From assembly GCA_943736015.1 (NCBI GenBank), contig OX031066.1:11350245-11414244 (forward strand): 64,000 nt of DNA. Reading direction: 5' to 3'. The notes under the pieces were generated by a model. The model saw nothing but the letters and a program-made list of their open reading frames with translations. It had not been told where the DNA came from and did no database searches. Source of the DNA: Tridacna crocea. Taxonomy: Eukaryota > Mollusca > Bivalvia > Cardiida > Cardiidae. A program made the position numbers and the translations under genes. Shown here one piece after another: positions 44,190 through 54,739 of the stretch. How positions within the stretch are numbered: the stretch's first letter is position 1; every line of letters begins with the position of its first letter.

Positions 44190-44990
44190 AGTAAAATAAC
44201 AATATTAGACTATGTTATCTCTTTCGATCCGCTCTGTATACACAGGCCAACTTGGAAAATGCAGTAAAATTGATGACCAGAACTGAACAGTAGGCCCTAT
44301 GTTTTTTTTTCCAGAGTCATCTTGCGATTCAACCTTTTTCTTTTACAGGTTTGGTAAAATTGTACAAAAGGATTTATAACAGAAGACAGCTTTTTGTTGT
44401 TCCTTACTTGACTGAGTCAGCGATAAGCTGCAGTAATAGTTTTGAAAATACCAAGGACTGATGTAATCAACTTACTTCCCCCAAATGCTTTTAAGAATGG
44501 ATATTTTACATTAATAAATTTTTTATAAATACTGTATCAAAATGTGTAAGTAAGAAAAATTGCTCCTGATGGACACCTGATGATTCCACAATGCTTTCAA
44601 AACTGATGTGTGAGATGAAAAGTTGATGGTTTCTAAGTCAATCATATTTGTAGCTTTACTTATATAATAAAGTTTGCTTGTGCTAAAGTTGACTCTAAAC
44701 TCTTAAAGGTGGATATTTAGATTTTTCACATCACACTAAATTGAAGAATATATATATCACTGAAATTTATATGAAAAAACAATACAAATCATCAATAATA
44801 AAGAATCTTAAAATTGCCAAAAAATTTTTTTTTAATGGTATTCCCTTAAAAGGCTACATATCTTCTTAAGCTATTTTTAGATTTCGTACCAAAAATTTTA
44901 AAAAAAGCATTGTGGGAATGTTAATTGACTGGGACGTGACTAATGATGCTTATATTCCATTACACAACAAACATGTAATTATTTTCCATA
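44190..44990. other. No feature seen
   Basis: AT-rich; the Mutator-like MITE begins at its right edge. Confidence 0.4.
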
Positions 44991-45007
44991 ATGCCTTCTT
45001 CCGACGC

Positions 45008-45266
45008 CATCCTCGGATACCCCAGGGTCTCCTTATTTGCTACGCTACATCGACCCCTGAGACAATTGACTAATAAAACTTTGAATCAGCCGCTGAAAAA
45101 CGATACGAAACATCATAGCGTACAGTCCACTCGCCCAACACAAAATGATGATGGAACCAATGAAAAGCCAGCATTCGGCCAGCGGTAAAGCGAGGGAAAT
45201 TTAATTAATTGTCCCAGGGGTCGATATAGCATAGCAAATAGGGAGACCCCGGGGTATCCGAGGATG
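45008..45266. mobile_element. Mutator-like MITE
   Basis: TIRs of about 66 bp begin CATCCTCGGATACCCC and end in its complement. The flanks are the perfect 9 bp duplication TTCCGACGC (44999-45007 and 45267-45275). A 9 bp duplication plus long TIRs is the MULE pattern. The interior has no long open frame. Confidence 0.85.
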
Positions 45267-45394
45267 TTCCGACGCTATGTTTGAAGCTTTGTATTTCTGT
45301 TATATAAATGAGTGAGTTGCTCATGTAGAAATAGATCGTGTTTCAGGTTGGTGCCGACCTGGGCGGTAGTGAATCTCTAACTTCTCTTGTTGTC

Positions 45395-45515
45395 AGATGG
45401 TTTTCGACTACTAGGGTTTTATGAAAGAAAATTATAGGGCTTTGGTAGTATAAGGATGATATTTTTTTGTAGTTTTGTAAAATTTTTGCTCCAGAATCTG
45501 AAGGGCCACCTTAAA
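45395..45515 (+). repeat. Interspersed repeat shared with 54595-54735
   Basis: gatggttttcgactactagg and ttttgctccagaatctgaag recur in reverse order and orientation at 54.6-54.73 kb. Confidence 0.5.
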
Positions 45516-45524
45516 CCATAGGAA

Positions 45525-45729
45525 AAATTTCTAGCTCTTTCCAAATTGAAAGCTTTTGCAGACAACAAAATAAACCTGGGTCAAAAATAGAAACTTGACC
45601 TTAGATGAGTAGAAAACATTGTTGGAAAAGGATAAAATGCTGTTTACCACCATTTTCTCCTTTTCCTACAATGTTCTCAGAAGGCTTCTTCTGGGTCGTG
45701 AAAACTAGGGATTGACTGGTAAAGGGTTA
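45525..45729. mobile_element. TTAA MITE copy
   Basis: Left TIR eroded; right GGTAAAGGGTTAA intact; palindrome imperfect. Confidence 0.75.
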
Positions 45730-45737
45730 AAAAGGTT

Positions 45738-46443
45738 TGCATTTCAATCGAACCTCTTGATAGAAATTATCTAGACAATAAACTCAATGAGCTGATCCCA
45801 GATGAGCCCCCATGTTACAAACATAAAAGTTTGCAGCAATTGCATAACAGAAATTGGGAGCTCATCTGGGATTTAAAACTCAAGAAATTAAGTGATAAAA
45901 TTTGAAATGTGAAATTTGAAAATAAAACTTTACTGTTTGTATTCAGACTTGCCAAACCAGGAAAAAGCAAAGTTCTGGTCATTAACCTATAAAACTTCAT
46001 TGCTTGAGCCATTGAATTTGGCAAAAAAGTCTGATTTCTTTCACACCTTGGCTTGCTACTCGTTATCAACTTATTGCTGTTTATCAGACTATGTTAAAAC
46101 ATGAGTTCAGTATTTGGTTAACCCTTTCCCAAACAAGCCCTGGTTTTTACGTGTCTGCAGTAAAAATCTTTTGAAAACACTGTGGGAAAAGGAGAAATTG
46201 CTCATAACGAGCAATTTCTCCTTTTCCCAGAGTGTTTTCTACCCTTTTTGAGAATTTTCTGCCATTTTCTCAAAATCTAAAACTGTTGTCTGCAAACTCT
46301 TTCAGTTTGGAAGAGTAGAAAATTTGTCGTTTGGGAAAGGGTTAACGAAGAACTACTTGACACTTCTCTTTCTCTCATTCTCTTCTTGCAAACAGGCTTA
46401 CAAATGCTGGTGCTAGAAGTTCAAAAGTTGACTCAGCTAGAAA
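45738..46443 (+). CDS. Possible two-exon gene fragment (exons 45738-45893 and 46396-46443)
   Basis: An open frame after the MITE reads RNYLDNKLNELIPDEPPCYK, KSLQQLHNRNWELIWDLKLK, then stop. A weak donor (TTAA|gtgata) would join to an exon after a strong acceptor (ctcattctcttcttgcaaacag), giving LQMLVLEVQKLTQLEK and TAA in the same phase. The composition is protein-like, but I do not recognise a family and upstream exons are not visible. It may be a gene relic. Confidence 0.3.
46128..46345. mobile_element. TTAA MITE copy, variant C
   Basis: TTAACCCTTTCCCAAACAAG left, GTTTGGGAAAGGGTTAA right. Confidence 0.88.
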
Positions 46444-47062
46444 AATAAAAAAAACAGAACAAGAAGAAAGTTTCTGGCAGTAAAGATATGAAATTAGAAC
46501 AACATGAAAGACATAGAGAAAAAGATAGGCAATTTCAGTTGAGAATGAAAGAGAAATGCAGGATAAGATTTTTGATTTTTTTTTATTCTTGTATAAATTT
46601 TGACACGTCAGACTTGTTCCACCCTTTCAAGACAGTGTGTTGACCTATACTTTTTGAAAAAAGAAGCTGAACATTTGAAATTGGTATGTAAATTATCTTA
46701 TAAAGTTTTCAATTTTATTTTATCTGTTCATAAATCTTGTTATTTGTATTTGTTTAGAGCTTGTTTTGCTGTTTGGTAAAGGTTTAACCAGAAGAATATA
46801 ACCAATACATGTTTTCACAAAATGCCATATTTTTTCTCTGTGGTGAAGTAAAGGAAAGTTTTGATAGTGGAGACATAGGATGTGTCGGATACAGTAACAG
46901 AAACATGATGCAATACAACTGTTTTACTACCTTGAACTAAAGTATTAAAGTGAGAACCCATGTAAGCAACCTGAACTGAGTTATCCTCATTTTAAGTACA
47001 AAATAATTTCAATAGTGTAGGTTGGTAAAAGGTCAAATAAATCTTGGACTTTTGATAGGGCA

Positions 47063-47510
47063 AAATCCTTTACCACACAATCCTTTTTTTAACATCTTTG
47101 ATAGAGGAAGCTCATGAGAACAAAGTGGGGAAAGGAGAAAGTGCCCAAGCATTTCCTCTCCTTAACCCTTTCTCAAACAATCCCTGGATTTTATGTGTCT
47201 GGAATAGTAGCCTTTTGAAAACATTGTGGGAAAAGGAGAAAATGCTGGTAACCAGCATTTTCTCCTTTTCCCACAATGTTTTCTACCCTATCATAGACAG
47301 AAATCATCTTTTCAGCAAGAGTTGAATTGTCATCTGCAAATGCTTTCAATTTGGTCAAATCCAAAAGTTTGGGAAAGGGTTAAACTTTTCCCCAAATGCT
47401 TTCTACAGTATCAGAAAATTGAAGCTTGTTTGTACCAACTTCCAATTCACAGTCTACAGATCTTTTTTGATTTGGAATGTCTAACATTTGCTGTTTGGCT
47501 TAACACAAAT
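47063..47510. mobile_element. Host TTAA MITE with a nested copy
   Basis: A full copy (47162-47383) lies in the second palindrome arm of a decayed host, whose arm resumes as acttttccccaaatgctttc. Confidence 0.8.
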
Positions 47511-47820
47511 TGATTGTGTGTCACTGAACCATAACTGTATCATTATTTTTTTCAGACTGATCCAAATTGAGGGTACCAAACTTGAGGACAATTTCCATGG
47601 AAGGCAAGTATCAGAGTCAGGAGCATTAGGTCCATGAAATGAAAAACAAACAAAATAGTATTGTACTAGTGGTCTCCTGTGAAAGTACATTTTGCTGCTC
47701 TTTGCCTGCCTGTCATGAAACTAAAGTTTTACTGGGTTTCACAGTTAATCTACAAAGATAGCAGTAGACTGAAAGAAGAATGAATTAATCAACATGCAAT
47801 ATTGGACTAAGTGTTAGAGT

Positions 47821-48049
47821 TTAACCCATTACCACACAATCCCTACTTTTGCCGCCCCTGAGAAAGAAGCCTTTAGAAAACATTGTGGGAAAAGGAGAAA
47901 ATGCTGGTAAACAGCATTTTCTCCTTTTCCCACAATGTTTTCTACCATTCACAAAACAAATTTCAAATTTTGGGTCACATTTATTTTGTCCTCTGCAAAT
48001 GCTTTTGATTTGGACAGACCTAAAATTTGGTTGTTTTGTAATGAGATAA
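47821..48049. mobile_element. TTAA MITE copy
   Basis: Left TTAACCCATTACCACAC; right end mutated (gtaatgagataa); perfect palindrome. Confidence 0.88.
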
Positions 48050-48308
48050 ATACAGGATAGCAGTGATGACAGTTTATCAGTGACTTGGTATTTCCTTTTG
48101 TTGTGTCAGTGTTGCATTCTGTCACTTTACGGATCTGACCAGGACATGATTTATCGTAATCTTCTCTCTGAGTTATCCTTTGATTCTACATCTTACCCCT
48201 TTTGGAAGTAACTCTTTAAGCAACACATGGTAGGTGTCCACAGGTGAAAATTTTAAGATTAATTCTTTATTTTAGGATTTTTATGCCATCAAAAAGCAGC
48301 TTTCCTGA

Positions 48309-48537
48309 TTAACCCATTACCACACAATCCCTACTTTTGACGCCCCTAAGAAAGAAGCCTTTTGAAAACACTGGGGGAAAAGGAGAAAATGCTGGTAACC
48401 AGCATTTTCTCCTTTTCCCACAGTGTTTTCTACCCTTCCTAGAACAAATTTCAATTTTTCAGTCACCTTTATTTTGTCGTCTGCAAATGCTTTCAATTTG
48501 AACCAGTCTAAAATTTTGTCGTGTGGTAAAGAGTTAA
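48309..48537. mobile_element. TTAA MITE copy
   Basis: TTAA both ends; one arm reads ACACTGGGGG against CACAGTGT. Confidence 0.9.
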
Positions 48538-48636
48538 GAGTGCTGACTTTGTAACATTTCATGATATATGTAAAAGAAATACTTTCACCCATAGAATGCC
48601 AAAAGTACCACACAAGCACAAATGACATGAATTGTG

Positions 48637-48842
48637 GAGTGTAGTAGTAGAGATGTAAAGAAGTGATAATGTTGAAATTAGTAAGGTAGAGTGTAGTAGT
48701 AGAGGTGTAAAGAAGTGATAATGTTGAAATTAGTAAGGTAGAGTGTAGTAGTAGAGGTGTAAAGAAGTGGTAATGTTGAAATTAGTAAGGTAGAGTGTAG
48801 TAGTAGAGGTGTAAAGAAGTGGTAATGTTGAAATTAGTAAGG
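48637..48842 (+). repeat. 52 bp tandem repeat, four copies
   Basis: Unit starts gagtgtagtagtagaggtgt. Copies begin at 48637, 48689, 48741 and 48793 and differ at one or two positions. Confidence 0.95.
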
Positions 48843-48857
48843 AGATTCATATCAAAC

Positions 48858-49086
48858 TTAACCCTTTATCAAATAACAAAATTTTAGCCTGGTTCAAATT
48901 GAAAGCACTTGCAGATAACTAAATAAATGAAATTCAAAAATTGAAATTTGTTTCCAGCAAGGTATAAAACATCATGGGAAAAGGAGAAAATGCTGGTTAA
49001 AAACATTGTCTCATATTCCCACAATGTTTTCAAAAGGCTTCTATCTTAGCATCGTAAAAACCAGGGATTGTTTAGTAAAGGGCTAA
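48858..49086. mobile_element. TTAA MITE copy
   Basis: Left TTAACCCTTTATCAAAT; right end CTAA. Confidence 0.82.
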
Positions 49087-49230
49087 ATGAATTTTGAAAC
49101 CTTTGTTTCTTTTATTATTCAAAGAATTGGAATTACAAGTACTGTTACTATGTCAACAAGTGGTATAGAGCTTGGCAGAAAAGGGGTCCATCAATCGCTT
49201 GTTCTAAATGGAGACTGCCAGTGAAGACCC

Positions 49231-50563
49231 TTAACTCTTTACTACATGATCCTGACTTTTACTGATCCTGTGAAAGAAGCCTTAGGAAATCATTGTCGGA
49301 AAAGGAGAAAATGCTGGTAACCAGCATTTTCTCCTTTTCCCACAGTGTTTTCTACTCTTCCCAAAGCAATTTTTAGCTCTACTGGCTTTCAGCCAGCAGA
49401 GCTTATGTCATGGCGTGGTTTCCGTCGTCCGTCCGTCCGTCTGTCTGTTAGTCTTTTTCTTGTTTACGCGATAAAGTCTTCATTTCTGGTCAGATTTTCG
49501 TAAAACTTACACAGTTTGTTTATCTCATCGATAGCTTTAACCCTATTGATTTTGAAAAAAATCCGACAAACAGTATGGGAAAAGTAGCCATTTCAAGTTT
49601 AAAATTCCCATTTCTTGTTTTCGCGAGTCTGTATTTTTGTTCAGATTTCCATGAAACTTGCAGAGTTTGTTTATCTTATCAATAGCTTCAACCCTATTGA
49701 TTTTGAAAAAAATCCAACAAACAGTATGGGAAAAGTAGCCATTTCAAGTTGAAAACTTTCATTTCTTGTTTACACGATAAAGTCTTCATTTTTGGTCAGA
49801 TTTCTGTGAAACTTACACAGTTTGTTTATCTCATCGATAGCTTTAACCCTATTGATTTTGAAAAAAATCAGACAAACAGTATGGGAAAAGTAGCCATTTC
49901 AAGTTTAAAATTTCCATTTCTTGTTTACGCGATAAAGTCTGTATTTTTGTTCAGATTTCCATGAAACTTGCAGAGTTTGTTTATCTCATCAATAGTTTCA
50001 ACCCTATTGATTTTGAAAAAAATCCAACAAATAGTATGGGAAAAGTAGCCATTTCAAGTTGAAAATTTTCATTTCTTGTTTACGCAATAAAGTATTTATT
50101 TTTAGTCAGATTTCTGTGAAACTTACACAGTTTGTTTATCTAATCGATAGCTTTAACCCTATCGATTTTAATAAAAATCCGACAAACAGTATGGGAAAAG
50201 TAGCCATTTCAGATTGAACAATTTCATTGCCTGTTTACATGATAAAGTATTTATTTGTGATCAGATTTTTATGAATTTTTCAGCTTGTATATCCCATCAA
50301 TAGCTTTTTAACCCTTTTGAGTTTGAAAAAATTCAACAAACAGTAATGGAAAAGTAGCCATTTTGAGTTGAAAATGTCAACTTGTTTGTCTTTTTGCGTA
50401 ATGAATTGCTATGTATGCTTTATTTAAAAGCAAACTCTCTGCCAGTAGAGCATATCCAGGCCCTTCAGGGCCTTCTATTTAATTTTTGAGCCATATTTAT
50501 TTTGTCATCTGCAAATCGTTTCAATTTAGACAAGTCTACAATTTTGTCGTTCGATATAGAGTG
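49231..50563. mobile_element. TTAA MITE split by a 1.1 kb element
   Basis: The left part with palindrome (49231-49373) and the right part (about 50480-50563, tttgtcatctgcaaatcg...) are separated by the element at 49374-50480. Confidence 0.82.
49374..50480 (+). mobile_element. Helentron-like non-autonomous element with alternating internal repeats
   Basis: 5' end TAGCTCTACTGGC; near the 3' end is gccagtagagcat, then a ggcccttcagggcc hairpin and TTCT. Between them are about six ~155 bp units plus a (CCGT)n-like tract at 49425. Subterminal inverted repeats, a central array and a 3' hairpin fit Helentron-derived elements (HINE/pearl type) known from bivalves. Confidence 0.7.
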
Positions 50564-50824
50564 AAATATAGTGCTGGGCCATAAAGGGATTTGGCAATTG
50601 CTTGACCCTCCAGGCTATCCAATCTTGAGGATAGATCATCTGAAAACTCATTGATATAAAATTGCTAATTATCAGCCAACACTTTAGGTAAGGATTTGAA
50701 ATAATGACATAATACACATTTATGAACAATCATCACAAACTCTTCTAATGATTCGAAGATGAGCTACACTGCTAGTTATCCATGCAGATCATCTGATTGA
50801 CCAAGTTCTCTACAAGGTTGTATC

Positions 50825-51047
50825 TTTAGCAAATGATAGAAAGGCAGACTAGTTCAAATTAAAAACATTTGCAGACAACAAATTCAGTGTTACTGAAAAA
50901 TTGACACTCGTTTTTGGTAGGGTAGAAAACACTGTGGGAAAGGAGAAAATGTTGTTAACCAACATTTTCTCTTTTTTCCAGAATCTTTTTTCAAAAACTT
51001 CTTTCTTAAGGGTCATTAAAAGTTGGGATTGTATTGTAATTGGTTAA
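50825..51047. mobile_element. TTAA MITE copy, decayed left end
   Basis: aaaacatttgcagacaacaa, palindrome, and right gtaattggttaa. Confidence 0.75.
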
Positions 51048-51375
51048 TGAAAATCTTCATGATAAGTTACTTTGTGATGTATTATTGGTAGTCCAAAGAC
51101 AAAAGTAGGATGTGCACCTTGTAAAAAAAGCAATGGAAAAGATAAGTGGTATTTGTATGTTTTCAGGAAACGAAAAGCAATGGAAAAGATAAGTGGAATC
51201 TGTATGTTTTCAGGAAACGATTGCAGTTAACCATGCTGGAAGGAAAAATATAACAAGGAGACATGGTTTTGTTGTTGCTTAACATCAAGTAAGAAAAAAA
51301 GGGATGCTTGTACCTCCAAGTGGTGCGAATAGCCTCATAGGTATAAGAGGTAAGAATTTTAAAGAACTTATGATA

Positions 51376-51890
51376 TACATAATATGAGGAAGGAGAATAT
51401 GCTAGTTGCCATCATTTTCTTCTCTGACCACAATGTTTTTAGAAGGCTTCTATCTCAGGGTTATTAATTGTCTGGACGGTGTGGTTAAGGGTTAACTCAA
51501 AATTTTGGACTCGACCAAGTTTGCTGATGACATCAATTTTGCTCAAATACTGATTTCTGCCTTTCATTGGGATTCCTCATTACCAGCACAATGTTGCCCC
51601 ACAATGTTATCAAAGACCCTTATGTTCAAGGTCATGAAAATTTGGGACTGTGTGGTAAAGGGTAAAAACTTTACCAGGCTGCAAAATTTTCTACTAGTTC
51701 ACATGGATAGACTTTTCAGACGACAAAATAAATGTGACCCTAGATGTGAAACTTGTCATTGGAAAGCAAGAAAATATGGGAAAAGGAGAAAATGCCGGAA
51801 CAAGTATTTTCACCTTTTCCCACAATGTTTTCAAAAGCTATCATTTACTGGGTTGTCAGAACTATTGATTGTGAGGTAAAGATTTTTAGT
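51376..51890. mobile_element. Tandem run of partial TTAA MITEs
   Basis: A half copy to 51495, a copy with a lost palindrome centre (51492-51666) and a full-length decayed copy (51663-51890). Confidence 0.7.
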
Positions 51891-51989
51891 GTTGAGCATT
51901 AATGTGTATCACAGTTTCTGGAAACATCATGAAAAAAGAAGCAAAATGTCATTTTGTTACAGTAATTTCAATTTGTAAATGCACAATTT

Positions 51990-54420
51990 TAGCTCACCTG
52001 AGCACAACATTCTCAAGGGGAGCTTTAAGGATCATGCGGTGTCAGTCATGCGTCATCAACAATTTTTTTAAAACATCTCCTCCTAAACTGCCGGGCCGAT
52101 TTGGACCAAACTTGGCCGAAATGTTCCTTGGGAGGTCCTCTTAAAAAGTTGTTCACAAAATTTGATTCCATTAAAAACTCTGGTTGCCATGGCAACCAAA
52201 TGGAATTTTGTAACATTTTTTAGCTCACCTGAGCACAACATGCTCAAAGGGAGCTTTTAGGATTACCTGGTGTCCATTGTGCATCAGTGTGTTGTGCATT
52301 GTCAACAATTCTTTGAACATCAACTTCCCTAAACTGGTTGGCCAGTTTGAACCAAACTTGGCTGGAATGTTCCTTTGGAGGTCCTCTTTAAAAACTGTTC
52401 ACAAAATTTTCTTCCATCAAAAACTCTGGTTGCCATGGCAACCAAATGGAATTTCCTAGTAAATTCTTTAGCAACGTTCTCCTCTGAAACTGCTGCTCAG
52501 ATTTTAAAATAATTTCCCAGAGATGTTCCTTTACTGACCCTTTTTAAAAAGTGTTCGTGAAATTTTGATCCGTCAAGTAACATGGCTCTGGTGAATGGGT
52601 GCTATTTGCACAATAGGGAAATGAAGGAATTCTTAAAAATTCTTTTTCTTTGAAACGGTTGGTCAGATTTTGAAATAATTTCAGGGAGATGCTCTTTAGG
52701 TGATCCTTATCAAAATGTATTGGTGAAATTTTGATCCATGAAGAATTATGGCTCTGGTGAATGGGGGCTACTTGCACTATAGGGAAATGAAGAATTTCTT
52801 AAAAAATCTTCTTCTCTAAACAGCTGGTAAGATTTTGAAATAATTTCATAGAGATGTTCCTTGGATGAAGCTTTTCAAAAACTGTTCACGAAATTTTGAT
52901 CCATCAAGAAACACGGCTCTGGTGAATGGGGGCTCCTTGCATTATATGGAAATGAAGACATTCTTAAAAATTCTCCTTCTCTGAAACCACTGGTCAGATT
53001 TTGATATTATTTCACAGAAATGTTCCTGTGGTGACCCTTTTAAAAAATTGTTAGCAAAATTTTGATCTGTCAAGAAACATAGCTCTGGTGAATGGGGGCT
53101 ACTTGCACTACATGGAAATTCTTAAAAATTCTTCTTTGAAATGGCTCATCATATCTGAAATGATTTCATAGAAATATTTCTTTGGCAATTTCTTTCAAAA
53201 AGTGTTTGCAAAATGCTGATTTGACAAGAAATATGGCTCTGGTGAATGGGGAATACTTGCACGATATGGCCATGAAGAAATTCTTAAAAATTCTTCTTCT
53301 CTGAAACAGCTGATCAGATTTTGAAAAAAATTGCTATGGCCCTCTCAAACATTCAGGTGAGTGATCCACAGCCATCTTGGCCTTCTTGTTTAAAGAAATT
53401 TCTCTGAAACCACTGGTCAGATTTTGAAACAAATTCTCAGAAATGTTCCTTGGGTGACACTTTTCATAAGGTGTGCGCGAAATTTTGATTGGTCAAGAAA
53501 CATGGCTCTGGTGAATCGGGGCTACTTACACTATATAGAAATGAAGAAATTATTAAAAATTCTTCTTCTCTGAAATGGCTGATCAGATTTGAAATAATTT
53601 AATAGAAATGTTTCTCTGATGACCCTTTTCAAAAACTGTTTGCAAAATGCTGATTTGTCAAGAAACATGGCTGTGGTGAATGGGGCCTACTTGCACTATA
53701 TGGCCATGAGGAAATTCTTAAAAATTCTTCTTCTCTGAAACGATTGATCAGATTTTGAACAAATTTGCTATGGTCCTCTCAAAAATTCAGATGGGCAATC
53801 CAGGGCTATCTTGGCCCTCTTGTTTAAAAAATCTCCTTTGAAACCGCTTGTCAGATTTTGAAAAGAATTCATGGAAATATTCTTTGGATGACCTTTTTCA
53901 AAAACTGTTTGCACAATTTTGATTAATCGAGAAACATGGCTCTGTTGAATGGGGGCTATTTACATTATACAGATATGAAGAAATTGTTTAAAATTCTTTT
54001 TTTTTGGAACAACTGGTCAGATTTTAAAATAATTTCACAGAGATGTTCTTTGGCTGACCCTTTTCAAAACTTGTTAGTGGAATTTTGTTCTATCAAGAAA
54101 CATGGCTCTGGTGAATGGGGGCTACTTGCACTGTACAGAAATGAAGAAATTCTTAAAAATTCTTCTTCTCTGAAAGTGCAGGTTAGATTTTAAAATAATT
54201 TCACAAAGATGTTCCTATGGTGACCCTTTTCAAAAATTGTCTGCAAAAATTTGATTGGTCAAGAAACATTGCTCTGGTGAATGGAGGCTACTTGCCCTAT
54301 ATTGCCATGAAGAAATTCTTCATAATTCTTCTTTCTGAAAGGGCTTTCAGATTTTGAAATAATTTCACAGAAATGTTTATTTGGTGACGTTTTTTCAAAA
54401 GCTACGCGAGAAATTTTGAT
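51990..54420 (+). mobile_element. Composite cluster of the ~166 bp-unit element
   Basis: Two 5' ends (51990 and 52218) and two 3' ends (53335-53393 and 53768-53826). Unit markers are at 52582, 52748, 52913, 53079, 53233, 53502, 53667, 53936, 54102 and 54268, mostly 165-167 apart. It is an assembly of overlapping incomplete copies. Confidence 0.78.
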
Positions 54421-54739
54421 CCATCAAGAAAGAAGCTCCAACAAAAGAGAGTATTGAGAATCTTGCTAGTTGATGATCTATTATGTCACATAGTGATGTA
54501 CTATCCACCTGAAGAGGCATTTATGTCCAGGCTTCTAGCTGCTGCTATACTTTAGAAAATTTATTTACTGTTTTACAAAGATGAATTTACCCATCTTAAA
54601 CAGTTTTGTGGCCCTTTAGATTTTAGGAGTAAAATTTTACACAACTGCAAAAAAAAATCATCCTTAGACTCCCAAAGCCTTTTAATTTGTATACTTAAAA
54701 CCCCAGTAGTCGAAAACCATCGAGAGAAGAGACTTTCAC

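Noticed and set aside
46488..46643. Frame MKLEQHERHREKDRQFQLRM... as a coiled-coil exon
   Set aside because: It competes with a better-phased exon ending at 46443 and sits in A-rich sequence that biases toward Lys/Glu/Arg codons.
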